DNA of 64,000 nt from the NCBI RefSeq assembly GCF_029846275.1, contig NZ_JARVWS010000001.1:1240001-1304000 (forward strand), read 5' to 3'. This document shows positions 1 through 8,188 of this stretch, one piece after another. Both the position numbers and the translations under genes were made by a program. The notes beneath the pieces are model-generated. The model searched no databases. It had not been told where the DNA came from and worked only from the letters and a program-made list of their open reading frames with translations. The DNA comes from Nocardioides sp. CER19 (GTDB taxonomy: Bacteria > Actinomycetota > Actinomycetes > Propionibacteriales > Nocardioidaceae). The number at the start of each line of letters is the position of its first letter. The first letter of the stretch is position 1.

Positions 1-1500
1 GGTGCCGCTCGGCCGGACGACCACGCGGGCGCCGCCCTCGAGCCGGTAGCGCAGCCCCTCCGTCGAGGGCAGGTCGGCCGAGCCGGCGGACAGGTCGTCG
101 ACGCCCTCGACGGCGAGGCCGCCGAGCGTCGTCGGCGGCGCCGCGCGCAGCCGGGCCATCGCGGCGCCGATCTCCGACACGTCGGTGACTCGCACCGACA
201 GCTGGTCGGTGGCGTGCAGTCCGTGCGCCTCGGCGATCTCGTCGAGGAGGTCGACGAGGGTGCGGCCCTCGGCCTTGAGTCCGGCCGCCAGCTCGCACAG
301 GAGGAGCAGCGCGGAGATGCCGTCCTTGTCGCGCACGTGCTCGGGGTCGACGCAGTAGCCGAGCGCCTCCTCGTAGCCGAAGGCGAGCCCCGGGACGCGA
401 CCGATCCACTTGAAGCCCGTGAGCGTCTCCGCGTAGGGCTGCCCCGCGGCGGTCGCGAGCTTGCCGAGCAGCGTGGAGGACACGATCGAGGCGGCGTAGG
501 TGCCGGTGACGCCGCGGCTGAGCAGCGCGGCGCCGAGGAGCGCGCCGACCTCGTCCCCGCGCAGCATCCGCCAGCCGTGGGGGCCGTGGCCCGGGAACGG
601 GACGGCGGCGGCGCAGCGGTCGGCGTCAGGGTCGTTGGCGACGACGAGGTCGGCGCCGGTGTCCGACGCGAGCGTCATCGCCAGGTCCATCGCGCCCGGC
701 TCCTCCGGGTTCGGGAACGCCACGGTGGGGAAGTCGGGGTCCGGCTCGGCCTGCGCCGCGACGACCCTCGGCGCCCGGAAGCCGGCCGCCTCGAGGACCT
801 GGGTCGCCAGGTCGCCGCCGACCCCGTGCAGGGGCGTGTAGACGATGTCGAGGTCGCGCGGGCCGTCGCCGGCGAGGCCGACCACCGACGTGAGGTAGCG
901 GTTGACGATCGAGTCGTCGAGGACGGTCCCGGCCTGGCCGCGCGGGACGTCGGCGAGGGTGCCGACGGCGGCGATCCGGGCCGCGATCTCCGCGTCGGCG
1001 GGCGGCACGATCTGCGAGCCGTCGCCGAGGTAGACCTTGTAGCCGTTGTCCTGCGGCGGGTTGTGGCTCGCGGTCACCATGACCCCGGCCGAGCAGCCGA
1101 GGGCCCGGATCGCGAAGGCGAGCAGGGGAGTGGGCAGCGGCCGCGGCATGACGTAGGCCTCGAAGCCGGCGCCGGTCATGACCTCGGCGGTGTCGCGCGC
1201 GAAGATGTCGGAGTTGTGCCGGGCGTCGTAGCCGATGACGACGGGGGCGGTGTGGCCGTTGTCCCGGAGGTACGCCGCCAGGCCGGCCGCGGCCCGGGTG
1301 ACGACCACGCGGTTCATGCGGTTCGACCCCGCCCCGAGGGCGCCGCGCAGCCCGGCGGTGCCGAACTCCAGCGTCCCGGCGAAGCGGTCCTCCAGGCCGG
1401 CGGTGTCGCCCGCCTCGATCAGGGCCGACAGCTCGGCGCGGGTCTGCGGGTCGGGATCCTCGGCGAGCCAGGCACGGGCTTGCGAGAGCACGTCGGTCAT
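1..1500 (-). CDS. Phospho-sugar mutase (phosphomannomutase/phosphoglucomutase), 3' end cut by window
   Basis: Alpha-D-phosphohexomutase that would interconvert hexose 1- and 6-phosphates for glycogen, trehalose and cell-wall sugar precursors in the cytosol. The frame is open for 500 codons from the ATG at 1500 to the window edge. The active-site phosphoserine loop TASHNP is near residues 143-148, the Mg-binding DPDADR loop near 290, and the C-terminal phosphate-binding motif RPSGT is reached at the window edge, so only about 50 residues are missing. A -10 box TAGCGT lies 7 nt upstream of the ATG, which suggests a leaderless message. The EFGTAGLRG motif near residue 45 and the length of about 550 aa fit the PgcA/PmmB group rather than the short ManB group; substrate preference cannot be read from sequence. 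Confidence 0.93.
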   Translation of the reverse strand, partial: MTDVLSQARAWLAEDPDPQTRAELSALIEAGDTAGLEDRFAGTLEFGTAGLRGALGAGSNRMNRVVVTRAAAGLAAYLRDNGHTAPVVIGYDARHNSDIFARDTAEVMTGAGFEAYVMPRPLPTPLLAFAIRALGCSAGVMVTASHNPPQDNGYKVYLGDGSQIVPPADAEIAARIAAVGTLADVPRGQAGTVLDDSIVNRYLTSVVGLAGDGPRDLDIVYTPLHGVGGDLATQVLEAAGFRAPRVVAAQAEPDPDFPTVAFPNPEEPGAMDLAMTLASDTGADLVVANDPDADRCAAAVPFPGHGPHGWRMLRGDEVGALLGAALLSRGVTGTYAASIVSSTLLGKLATAAGQPYAETLTGFKWIGRVPGLAFGYEEALGYCVDPEHVRDKDGISALLLLCELAAGLKAEGRTLVDLLDEIAEAHGLHATDQLSVRVTDVSEIGAAMARLRAAPPTTLGGLAVEGVDDLSAGSADLPSTEGLRYRLEGGARVVVRPSGT

Positions 1501-1507
1501 GTCCGGA

Positions 1508-1513
1508 ACGCTA
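1508..1513 (-). promoter_or_regulatory. -10 box of the phospho-sugar mutase gene (leaderless)
   Basis: TAGCGT on the minus strand ends 7 nt before the ATG at 1500, so transcription should begin at or next to the start codon. Confidence 0.5.
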
Positions 1514-1543
1514 GCGGTCATGCTGGGCAAGCATGATGGTGCC

Positions 1544-1984
1544 GTGTTCTCGTTCCACGACCGCTGGTGGCTGCCGGCACCGCCGGACGCGGTGCGGGAC
1601 GTGCTCGTCGACCTCGAGAGCTATCCGCTGTGGTGGCCCCAGGTCGTCGCCGTCGCCTCCCTCGGGCCCGACGACGCGCGGGCGCTGTGCCGGTCGACGC
1701 TGCCCTACACCCTCGATCTCGTGCTGCACGCCGTCAGCCGCGAGCTGCCGGTGCTCGAGGTGGCGGTGGCCGGGCACCTGAGCGGCTGGGTGCGCTGGCG
1801 TCTCGCGGCGGAGCGCGGCGGCACCGGTCTCCACCTGGCCCAGCAGGTCACTGTGCACGGGCCGCTGGCTCCGCTCGCGGCCGGGTTGCGGCCGCTAGCC
1901 CGCTGGAACCACCGACGGATGCTCGCCGGCGGCCTCGCCGGTCTTCGCGCCCACCTCGCGAAGCACGCCGAGGACGAGCAGTAG
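1544..1984 (+). CDS. SRPBCC (START-like) family protein
   Basis: Predicted helix-grip-fold protein of 146 aa, a family that binds small hydrophobic ligands; no substrate can be inferred. The N-terminus FSFHDRWWLPAPPDAVRDVL followed by a YPLWWPQV stretch is typical of polyketide cyclase/SRPBCC proteins, and the length is normal. The GTG at 1544 is chosen because a CATGAT -10 box ends 6 nt before it; an in-frame ATG at 1520 would add 8 residues but lies between the divergent promoters. The gene is divergent from the phospho-sugar mutase, and its last 90 bp overlap the 3' end of the convergent lysoplasmalogenase gene. Confidence 0.8.
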   Translation: MFSFHDRWWLPAPPDAVRDVLVDLESYPLWWPQVVAVASLGPDDARALCRSTLPYTLDLVLHAVSRELPVLEVAVAGHLSGWVRWRLAAERGGTGLHLAQQVTVHGPLAPLAAGLRPLARWNHRRMLAGGLAGLRAHLAKHAEDEQ

Positions 1985-2581
1985 CTGCGCGACGCAGTAG
2001 GTGCCCATCACCCACACGTCGTGGCCGGGCTGGGTCCACACGTCGAAGGCGTCGAGCGCGATCAGGCTGTCGGAGGCCATGAAGATCGCCCCGCCCGCCC
2101 AGGTCAGCTTGTTCACGCCGGTCGCGAGCACCGCCATGGCGGCCAGGCTGCACCCGTAGACGACGACCGCCGGCGCCAGCGCACCGGCCGCGGGGGCGCA
2201 GGTCGCGAGCAGGGCCAGCAGCGCGACGACGTACGGCGTCAGCCAGCCGCGACGGGTACGCAGCACGCTGCGGCCGGCGTAGGGCCGGAACGCCGAGATG
2301 TAGAAGACCTGGGCGACGAGGAAGCAGCCGAGCATGGCGCCGAAGGCGGCGTCGTCGTCGAGCAGCCGCGGCGCGGTGTCGCCGAGCCACGAGAAGAGCA
2401 GCGCCCAGCGGGTCAGCCGGACCAGCCGGGTCGACTGCCGCGCCGACCCGACCAGCACGAGCGCCAGGGCCGGCACGAGCAGGACCTGGGTGGCAGCGGC
2501 GAGCGCGTCCCAGCCCGCGGCGTCGCAGAGGAGGTGGGCGGCCGCGACCAGGAGGTACGGCGCCAGCAGGGTGCCACGCAT
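1895..2581 (-). CDS. Lysoplasmalogenase (YhhN/TMEM86 family)
   Basis: Integral membrane protein of 228 aa with about eight hydrophobic segments. The family (YhhN, TMEM86) cleaves the vinyl-ether bond of lysoplasmalogens; in aerobic actinobacteria the real substrate is uncertain. Family features seen are the FSWLGD stretch near residues 63-68 with its acidic residue at a helix end, and a second acidic site in MASDSL near residue 168. Transcription should be leaderless from a TAGGGT -10 box 6 nt upstream of the ATG, with a perfect 14-bp palindrome just upstream. The 3' end overlaps the convergent SRPBCC gene by 90 bp. Confidence 0.85.
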   Translation of the reverse strand: MRGTLLAPYLLVAAAHLLCDAAGWDALAAATQVLLVPALALVLVGSARQSTRLVRLTRWALLFSWLGDTAPRLLDDDAAFGAMLGCFLVAQVFYISAFRPYAGRSVLRTRRGWLTPYVVALLALLATCAPAAGALAPAVVVYGCSLAAMAVLATGVNKLTWAGGAIFMASDSLIALDAFDVWTQPGHDVWVMGTYCVAQLLLVLGVLREVGAKTGEAAGEHPSVVPAG

Positions 2582-2587
2582 GCGCGC

Positions 2588-2609
2588 ACCCTAACTGACT
2601 CCGGAGTCA
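2588..2609 (-). promoter_or_regulatory. Promoter with 14-bp palindromic operator before the lysoplasmalogenase gene
   Basis: The perfect palindrome TGACTCCGGAGTCA occupies 2596-2609, directly behind a minus-strand -10 box TAGGGT (2588-2593) that is 6 nt from the ATG at 2581. The position between -10 and -35 is typical for a repressor site, for example of a TetR protein; the regulator is unknown and no TetR gene is adjacent. Confidence 0.55.
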
Positions 2610-2620
2610 ATTCGCCGCTG

Positions 2621-3613
2621 TCACGCGTCGATCGAGCTCATGTCGCCGTACCGTGCTCCCGCGACCGCCTCCCGCGGAACCGCGGCGGTGAGCTCCGCGA
2701 GCTCGTCGGCGGTCAGCGTGACGTCGAGGGCGGCCACGTTCTCCTCGAGGTAGCGCACCCGCTTGGTCCCGGGGATCGGGGCGACGTCGTCGCCCTGGGC
2801 GAGGACCCACGCCAGCGCGAGCTGCCCGGGGGTGACGTCCTTGTCCGCCGCGATCTCGCGCACCCGCCCGACCAGCTTCAGGTTCGCGGCGAGGTTGTCG
2901 CCCTGGAAGCGGGGGAAGTACGCCGAGCTGCGGCTGTCGCCCTCGCCGAGCGTCTGCTCGGTGATCGCCCCGGTGAGGATGCCGCGGCCGAGCGGCGAGT
3001 AGGGGACCAGCCCGATGCCGAGCTCGCGGACGGTCGGGAGGATGTCGTCCTCCAGGTCGCGGGTGAACAGCGAGTACTCGGTCTGCAGCGCGGTGATCGG
3101 GTGGACGGCGTGCGCGCGGCGGATCGTCTCCGGGCTCGCCTCGGAGAGGCCGAGGAAGCGCACCTTGCCGGCCTCGACCAGCTCCTTCATGGCGCCGACG
3201 GTCTCCTCGATCGGGACGCTCTTGTCGACGCGGTGCTGGTAGTAGAGGTCGATGTGGTCCGCGCCGAGCCGGGCGAGGCTGGCGTCGCAGGCGTCGCGGA
3301 CGTACTCGGGGCGCCCGTTGATGCCCAGGCGGGTGCCGTCGGGCAGCCGCTCGTTGCCGAACTTCGTGGCGAGCTGCACCTCGTCGCGACGGCCGGAGAT
3401 GGCCTTGCCGACGAGCTGCTCGTTGGTGAAGGGGCCGTACATGTCGGCGGTGTCGAGGAACGTCACGCCCAGGTCGAGGGCCCGGTGGATGGTGTCGATC
3501 CCGCTCTGCTCGTCGGGTGTCCCGTAGAACTCCGACATGCCCATGCAGCCCAGCCCGAGGGCCGAGACGGTGAGCGGAGCGGCGGTACCGAGGGTGCGTC
3601 GTTGCAGCGTCAT
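2621..3613 (-). CDS. Aldo/keto reductase
   Basis: NADPH-dependent aldehyde/ketone reductase of 330 aa with a TIM-barrel fold. The catalytic tetrad is visible: D54 and Y59 in [11 protein letters not shown]84 in LATKFGN, and H127 in YYQHRVD. It is closest to the AKR group that includes YajO- and auxin-induced-like proteins. The ATG at 3613 is chosen over an upstream TTG at 3625 because a MerR-type promoter places the transcription start at this ATG. The gene lies immediately downstream of a co-oriented MerR regulator gene, which probably controls it. The physiological substrate, perhaps a toxic carbonyl compound, is unknown. Confidence 0.92.
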   Translation of the reverse strand: MTLQRRTLGTAAPLTVSALGLGCMGMSEFYGTPDEQSGIDTIHRALDLGVTFLDTADMYGPFTNEQLVGKAISGRRDEVQLATKFGNERLPDGTRLGINGRPEYVRDACDASLARLGADHIDLYYQHRVDKSVPIEETVGAMKELVEAGKVRFLGLSEASPETIRRAHAVHPITALQTEYSLFTRDLEDDILPTVRELGIGLVPYSPLGRGILTGAITEQTLGEGDSRSSAYFPRFQGDNLAANLKLVGRVREIAADKDVTPGQLALAWVLAQGDDVAPIPGTKRVRYLEENVAALDVTLTADELAELTAAVPREAVAGARYGDMSSIDA

Positions 3614-3619
3614 GCCTCC

Positions 3620-3650
3620 ACTCAACGCCTTCGAGCGCGCTCCAGGTCAA
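3620..3650 (-). promoter_or_regulatory. MerR-type promoter/operator of the aldo/keto reductase gene
   Basis: On the minus strand a -35 box TTGACC (3645-3650) is separated by 19 bp from a -10 candidate TTGAGT (3620-3625), the long spacer typical of MerR-activated promoters. The spacer carries the dyad GAGCGCGCTC (3633-3642). The -10 ends 6 nt before the ATG at 3613, so the mRNA should be leaderless. Confidence 0.65.
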
Positions 3651-3655
3651 CCGGG

Positions 3656-4039
3656 TCAGGCGGTGAGCTCGGCACTGTCGACCAGCCGGCCGGCGTAGAG
3701 GTCGATCTTGTGGTCGATCGCCGCGAGGTGGGCGGTGACCTCGGCGAGATCGGCCAGCACGCGCTCGCGGTGGGCCTGCAGCAGCTCGAGCCGGGCCACC
3801 TCGTTGCCGTCGCCCGCGCGGACCAGCGCCGCGTAGCGACGGACGTCCCGGATCGGCATCCCGGTCGCCCGCAGCCGCGTCACCATCTCGATCCAGCCGA
3901 GGTCGCTGTCGGTGTAGCGACGATGCCCGCTCGCCGACCGCCCGACCGGCCGCACCAGGAGGCCGTCGCGCTCGTAGTAGCGCAGGGTGTCGGCGCTCAG
4001 TCCGCAGGCGGCCGCCGCCTCGGCGATGCTCAGTGCCAT
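3656..4039 (-). CDS. MerR family transcriptional regulator
   Basis: Regulator of 127 aa. The N-terminal winged helix-turn-helix reads LSIAEAAAACGLSADTLRYYERDGL, the classic MerR signature, and is followed by a coiled-coil dimerisation helix from about residue 80 and a short C-terminal tail. There is no cysteine pair for metal binding, so it resembles the organic-ligand-sensing branch. It is upstream of, and co-oriented with, the aldo/keto reductase gene, and the 42-bp gap between them holds a MerR-type operator. Its own message is probably leaderless from a TAGGCT box (4047-4052). Confidence 0.9.
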   Translation of the reverse strand: MALSIAEAAAACGLSADTLRYYERDGLLVRPVGRSASGHRRYTDSDLGWIEMVTRLRATGMPIRDVRRYAALVRAGDGNEVARLELLQAHRERVLADLAEVTAHLAAIDHKIDLYAGRLVDSAELTA

Positions 4040-4046
4040 GGCCCCG

Positions 4047-4052
4047 AGCCTA
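4047..4052 (-). promoter_or_regulatory. -10 box of the merR-like gene
   Basis: TAGGCT on the minus strand ends 7 nt before the ATG at 4039, consistent with a leaderless transcript. Confidence 0.5.
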
Positions 4053-4069
4053 CGCCGGGCGCCGACGGC

Positions 4070-4885
4070 TCAGAGCCGGGGAACGAGCCGGCTGAGGAGG
4101 TCGCCCATCCGGGTCGCAGCGGCGCGACCGGCCTCGAGGACCTCCTCGTGGTTGAGCGGCTGGTCGCTGATCCCGGCGGCGGCGTTGGTGACCAGGCTGA
4201 TGCCCAGCACCTCCATCCCGGCCTCGCGGGCGGCGATCGCCTCGAGCGTCGTGCTCATGCCCACCAGGTCGCCGCCGATGATCCCCGCCATCCGCACCTC
4301 GGCGGGGGTCTCGTAGTGCGGGCCGGGGAACTGCACGTAGACGCCCTCGTCCAGGCTCGGGTCGAGCTCCCGGGCGACGCCGCGCAGGCGGGCGCTGTAG
4401 AGGTCGGTGAGGTCCACGAAGTTCGCGCCGACCAGCGGCGAGGCGCCGGTCAGGTTGATGTGGTCCTTGATCAGCACCGGGGTCCCGGGCGCCCAGTCCG
4501 GGTCGAGCCCGCCGCAGCCGTTGGTGAGCACGATCGTGTGGCAGCCGGCCGCGGCCGCCGTACGCACGCCGTGCACGACCGCGTCGACGCCCTTGCCCTC
4601 GTAGTAGTGCGTGCGCGAGAGGAACACGAGCAGGTTCTTGTCGCCGGCGCGGATGCTGCGGATCTTGCCGGAGTGTCCGGCCACGGCGGCGGCCGAGAAC
4701 CCGGGCAGGTCGGTGGTGGCGATCTCCGCGGTCGACTCGCCGAGCATGTCGGCGGCGGGGAGCCACCCGGAGCCGAGCACGAGCGCGAGGTCGTGCCGCT
4801 CAACGCCGGTCGCGGTCGCCAGCTGGGAGGCGGCCTGCTCGGCCACGGTGTAGGGCGACGGATCGTACGACGGGGGCGCGTTCAC
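4070..4885 (-). CDS. punA: Purine-nucleoside phosphorylase (trimeric type)
   Basis: Phosphorolyses purine (deoxy)ribonucleosides to base and (deoxy)ribose 1-phosphate for purine salvage. The 271-aa length and motifs fit the trimeric PNP/MTAP class seen in mycobacteria: LVLGSGW phosphate loop near residue 37, SRTHYYEGK, TNGCGG, FPGPHYETPAE near 190, and VGMSTTLEA plus SLVTNAAAG near 210-240, which hold the purine-site Glu and Asn. I place the start at the GTG at 4885 because a TAGGGT box ends 7 nt before it; an in-frame GTG at 4894 overlaps that box. A gamma-glutamylcyclotransferase-like gene lies 37 bp upstream in the same direction. Confidence 0.93.
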   Translation of the reverse strand: MNAPPSYDPSPYTVAEQAASQLATATGVERHDLALVLGSGWLPAADMLGESTAEIATTDLPGFSAAAVAGHSGKIRSIRAGDKNLLVFLSRTHYYEGKGVDAVVHGVRTAAAAGCHTIVLTNGCGGLDPDWAPGTPVLIKDHINLTGASPLVGANFVDLTDLYSARLRGVARELDPSLDEGVYVQFPGPHYETPAEVRMAGIIGGDLVGMSTTLEAIAAREAGMEVLGISLVTNAAAGISDQPLNHEEVLEAGRAAATRMGDLLSRLVPRL

Positions 4886-4892
4886 CCGCGTC

Positions 4893-4898
4893 ACCCTA
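4893..4898 (-). promoter_or_regulatory. -10 box of the purine-nucleoside phosphorylase gene
   Basis: TAGGGT on the minus strand ends 7 nt before the GTG at 4885. It overlaps the alternative upstream GTG (4894) and so decides the start choice. Confidence 0.5.
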
Positions 4899-4922
4899 GG
4901 GCATGTCAGGTGTCCCAGCGGC

Positions 4923-5375
4923 TCACAGGCCGGTGGAGCGGCACGGCCGGCGGCGCAGCTGGCCGACGTAGTCCTGAGGCGCGTCCGCGGCCTCCGCGGC
5001 GTTGGCGATGGTGCCCAGCAGGTGCGCCGACGGCAGGCCGCCCTCGAAGGCGTCGAGCACGTAGGTCCAGGCGACGACGTCGCCGGTCAGCGTGTTCACC
5101 CGCACCTTCGTCCTCCGGTAGAGCCCGGTGTCGGCGGACTCCCACTCGTCGAGGCGGGCCTCGTCGTGCGGCGCGACGTCGTAGATCGCCACGAAGACCT
5201 GGTCGAGCGGGTCCTGGACGATCGTCGGGAGGGCGCCGTCCCAGCCGTGCTCCTCGCCACCGAACGTGAGCCGCCAGCCGGTCAGCCATCCGGTCGTCTG
5301 CAAGGGGGAGTGGGGGCACCGCGCGACCATCAGTGCCGGGTCGAGGTTGGTCCCGTAGGCGGCGTACGACGTCAC
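4923..5375 (-). CDS. Gamma-glutamylcyclotransferase-like (AIG2/GGCT fold) protein
   Basis: Small protein of 150 aa with the GGCT fold. The family signature YGTNLDP, close to the usual YGSNL, is at residues 7-13, and the acidic stretch DEARLDEWE around residue 75 contains the expected general-acid Glu. Members cyclise gamma-glutamyl peptides or act in related amide chemistry; the substrate here is unknown. The GTG start at 5375 has a TAGGCT box (5384-5389) 8 nt upstream. It is co-oriented with and precedes the purine-nucleoside phosphorylase gene, and is divergent from the nitroreductase gene. Confidence 0.82.
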   Translation of the reverse strand: MTSYAAYGTNLDPALMVARCPHSPLQTTGWLTGWRLTFGGEEHGWDGALPTIVQDPLDQVFVAIYDVAPHDEARLDEWESADTGLYRRTKVRVNTLTGDVVAWTYVLDAFEGGLPSAHLLGTIANAAEAADAPQDYVGQLRRRPCRSTGL

Positions 5376-5459
5376 GGAGGCACAGCCTACGGAAACCGGA
5401 TCCGTCGGGTTCCGGCTGCTACCGTTCCATGTCGCGCGGGTGAACGGTGGAGGAACCGC

Positions 5460-6437
5460 ATGTCACGGTCGAGTCGGCTCCGGTCCCTGGCGACGCGGCT
5501 TCGCCTGAGGCGGGGGAGCGAGCCCGAGGGGCTCAGCCCCTGGAAGGATCTCCAGCGCGAGTTCCAGCTCGACGCGGAGCGCTACCACCGCTACGCGATC
5601 CCGCGCGGCGGCAACGAGCGGTTCGACTCGATGTCGGGCATGCAGCTCGACGCCGCAGCCACCCGACTCAGCCACCGGCTCGAGAAGGGCTTCGCGCTCC
5701 CCGACACGAGGCGCCCCTTCGGCGTCCGGGCGGCGCCCGCGCTCACCCGGGCGATGGCGAACCTCGATGCCGGTGACGCGCTGTTCGCCACGGAGGCGAA
5801 GGAGGTTCTCGAGGCGCTGCAGCGGTGGAACGACCACGGGGTGCGCGACGACCGGATCTCGCCTCGCGGCGACGCGCTGCCCGGCAACCCGCTCGACCCG
5901 GAGACCCTCGCGACGTTCCTGACCTCGCGGCACAGCGTCCGCGACTTCGACCAGCGCCCGGTCGACCGGGCACTCCTCGAGGAGGCGGTCCGGCTCGCGG
6001 CGTACGCGCCGTCGGTGTGCAACCGCCAGGGCTACCGCGCCTACCTGTTCGACGACCGCGCCGACATCGCGCGGATCCTGTCGATGCACGCCGGCTCGCG
6101 GGGCTTCTCGGCGCGGGTGCCGGCGCTGTTCGTGGTGACGTTCGACATCCGTGCGTTCGAGAACAGCCTGGAGCGCAACCAGGGCTGGATCGACGGCGGC
6201 CTGTTCTCGATGATGCTCCTCCTCTCCCTGCACGGCCTGGGGCTCGGCGCCGTGCCGCTCAACTGGTCGCGTCGCAACGGCGCGACCGCGCGGCTCCGTC
6301 GTGTCGCGGCCCTTCCCGACCACGACAACGTGGTCATGCTGATCGCCGCCGGGCACCCCGCCGAGGGCTATCGCGTGGCCCGCTCGACACGCCGTCCGCT
6401 GGGGCAGATCCTGCGCATCGGAATGCCGTCCGACTGA
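5460..6437 (+). CDS. Nitroreductase family flavoprotein
   Basis: Predicted FMN-dependent oxidoreductase of 325 aa. The nitroreductase domain occupies about residues 150-325 with the FMN phosphate-binding segment SRHSVRDF at 156-163 and the C-terminal GLGLGAVPLNW stretch. The first 140 residues are an extension not typical of stand-alone nitroreductases, similar to proteins found in surface-polysaccharide clusters; no such cluster is present here. The ATG at 5460 follows a good ribosome-binding site (GGTGGAGGA, about 7 nt away). Substrate unknown. Confidence 0.85.
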   Translation: MSRSSRLRSLATRLRLRRGSEPEGLSPWKDLQREFQLDAERYHRYAIPRGGNERFDSMSGMQLDAAATRLSHRLEKGFALPDTRRPFGVRAAPALTRAMANLDAGDALFATEAKEVLEALQRWNDHGVRDDRISPRGDALPGNPLDPETLATFLTSRHSVRDFDQRPVDRALLEEAVRLAAYAPSVCNRQGYRAYLFDDRADIARILSMHAGSRGFSARVPALFVVTFDIRAFENSLERNQGWIDGGLFSMMLLLSLHGLGLGAVPLNWSRRNGATARLRRVAALPDHDNVVMLIAAGHPAEGYRVARSTRRPLGQILRIGMPSD

Positions 6438-6486
6438 CCCTCCCGAACGTGTCGAAGGCGACGTACGGCGCCTCCGGACCGCGGTC

Positions 6487-6492
6487 TAGGCT
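6487..6492 (+). promoter_or_regulatory. -10 box of lpd
   Basis: TAGGCT ends 6 nt before the GTG at 6499, consistent with a leaderless lpd transcript and against the alternative GTG at 6493. Confidence 0.55.
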
Positions 6493-6498
6493 GTGCCC

Positions 6499-7899
6499 GT
6501 GACCCACTTCGATGTCCTCGTCCTCGGCGCCGGCCCCGGTGGTTACGTCGCCGCCATCCGTGCCGCACAGCTCGGCAAGTCCGTCGCCGTCGTGGAAGAC
6601 AAGTACTGGGGCGGTGTGTGCCTCAACGTCGGCTGCATCCCCTCCAAGGCGCTGCTGAAGAACGCCGAGCTCGCGCACGTGCTCACGCACGAGAAGCAGA
6701 AGTTCGGCATCGAGGGTGACGCCACGATGTCCTTCGGTCCGACGCACGCGCGCTCCCGCCAGGTGAGCGCCGGCATCGTCAAGGGCGTCCACTTCCTGAT
6801 GAAGAAGAACAAGATCACCGAGATCGACGGGTGGGGCACCCTGACCGGTCCGAAGGGGATCGACGTCAAGGGCAAGGACGGCGCCACGACGTCGTACTCC
6901 TTCGACAACCTGATCATCGCCAGCGGCGCGACCGTGCGCAGCGTCCCGGGGGTCGTGCCCAACGGGAAGAACATCGTCACCTACGAGGAGCAGATCCTCA
7001 CCGACCAGCTGCCGAAGTCGATCATCATCGGCGGCTCGGGCGCGATCGGTGTCGAGTTCGCCTACGTGCTCAAGAACTTCGGCGTGGACGTCACGATCAT
7101 CGAGTTCCTGGACCGGATGGTCCCGACCGAGGACGCGGACATCTCCAAGGAGCTGCTGCGCCACTACAAGAAGCTCGGCGTCAACGTGATGCTCTCCACC
7201 GCGGTGAAGGGTGCCGAGGACACCGGCAACGGCGTCCGCGTGACGGTCGCCCCCGCCCAGGGCGGCGAGGAGCAGGTGCTCGAGGCCGACAAGTTCCTGG
7301 CCGCGTTCGGCTTCGCGCCGCGCGTCGAGGGCTACGGCCTGGAGAACCTCGGCATCGAGCTGACCGAGCGCAAGGCGATCGCCGTCGACCCCGTCGGCCG
7401 GACCAACGTCGAGAACGTCTACGCGATCGGTGACGTCACCGGCCTCATGATGCTCGCGCACGTCGCCGAGGCGCAGGGCGTGGTCGCTGCCGAGACGATC
7501 GCCGGCGTCGAGACCATGCCGGTCGAGATCGACTTCATCCCGCGTGCGACCTACTGCCAGCCGCAGATCGGCTCCTTCGGCTACTCCGAGCAGCAGGCCC
7601 GCGACAAGGGGTACGACGTCAAGACCGCCACCTTCCCGTTCTCGGCCAACGGCAAGGCCATGGGCCTCGGCGAGGCCGTCGGCTTCGTGAAGGTCATCGC
7701 CGACGCGAAGTACAACGAGATCCTCGGCGCGGCCATGATCGGCCCCGACGTCACCGAGCTGCTCCCGGTGCTGACCCTCGCGCAGAAGTGGGACCTCACC
7801 GCCGACGAGGTCTCCCGCAACGTCTTCGCCCACCCGACGCTCGGCGAGGCCGTCAAGGAGGCCATCGAGGGCATCGTCGGCCACATGATCAACCTCTGA
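6499..7899 (+). CDS. lpd: Dihydrolipoyl dehydrogenase (E3)
   Basis: FAD enzyme that reoxidises dihydrolipoamide of the pyruvate and 2-oxoglutarate dehydrogenase complexes with NAD+. The 466-aa protein begins with the FAD-binding GAGPGG motif, carries the redox-active disulfide C41/C46 in [13 protein letters not shown], an NAD-binding [10 protein letters not shown] motif near residue 178, and the C-terminal dimerisation motif [12 protein letters not shown] with the catalytic His-Glu pair. The start at GTG 6499 matches the usual N-terminus and the leaderless promoter. A strong terminator follows. No E1 or E2 genes are near, so the enzyme is probably shared between complexes. Confidence 0.95.
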   Translation: MTHFDVLVLGAGPGGYVAAIRAAQLGKSVAVVEDKYWGGVCLNVGCIPSKALLKNAELAHVLTHEKQKFGIEGDATMSFGPTHARSRQVSAGIVKGVHFLMKKNKITEIDGWGTLTGPKGIDVKGKDGATTSYSFDNLIIASGATVRSVPGVVPNGKNIVTYEEQILTDQLPKSIIIGGSGAIGVEFAYVLKNFGVDVTIIEFLDRMVPTEDADISKELLRHYKKLGVNVMLSTAVKGAEDTGNGVRVTVAPAQGGEEQVLEADKFLAAFGFAPRVEGYGLENLGIELTERKAIAVDPVGRTNVENVYAIGDVTGLMMLAHVAEAQGVVAAETIAGVETMPVEIDFIPRATYCQPQIGSFGYSEQQARDKGYDVKTATFPFSANGKAMGLGEAVGFVKVIADAKYNEILGAAMIGPDVTELLPVLTLAQKWDLTADEVSRNVFAHPTLGEAVKEAIEGIVGHMINL

Positions 7900-7923
7900 T
7901 CACGCCCCATCCCAGCTCCACCC

Positions 7924-7953
7924 AGCGCCCCCGCCGGTCTCGGCGGGGGCGCT
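7924..7953 (+). terminator. Rho-independent terminator after lpd
   Basis: A perfect 13-bp stem (AGCGCCCCCGCCG and its complement) with a GTCT tetraloop lies 25 nt after the lpd stop and is followed by a T-rich run (GGCTTTCT). Confidence 0.8.
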
Positions 7954-8188
7954 GTGGCTTTCTCTGCCCGTCTTCCGTGTGCTGTGCGCGCTGGGCGTTG
8001 GGGCCGGCCGCGTGGCTCGAGAGTGGCGAGCTCTGCCACGGATCTCGAGCCGGCTCGGCCGGAGGTCGCCACACTCGGCGGGCGATCGTCGGAGAGCGGA
8101 CACAGGGGTGTTCTCGTGCGCGCGTGGCGCACGCCCGGCGGCGAACCCCGCCCCCCGCCCCGGGTGGAGCCGCTGCAAGAATGAGCCC
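7954..8188. other. Intergenic region between lpd and lpdA
   Basis: About 235 bp after the lpd terminator without a supported gene. I see only a weak -10-like AAGAAT (8177-8182) that ends 6 nt before the lpdA ATG. Short frames across this region lack family similarity and codon bias. Confidence 0.5.

Noticed and set aside
2021..5269. Plus-strand open frame of 1082 codons
   Set aside because: It runs antisense across lysoplasmalogenase, aldo/keto reductase, MerR and purine-nucleoside phosphorylase genes, all with clear motifs on the other strand.
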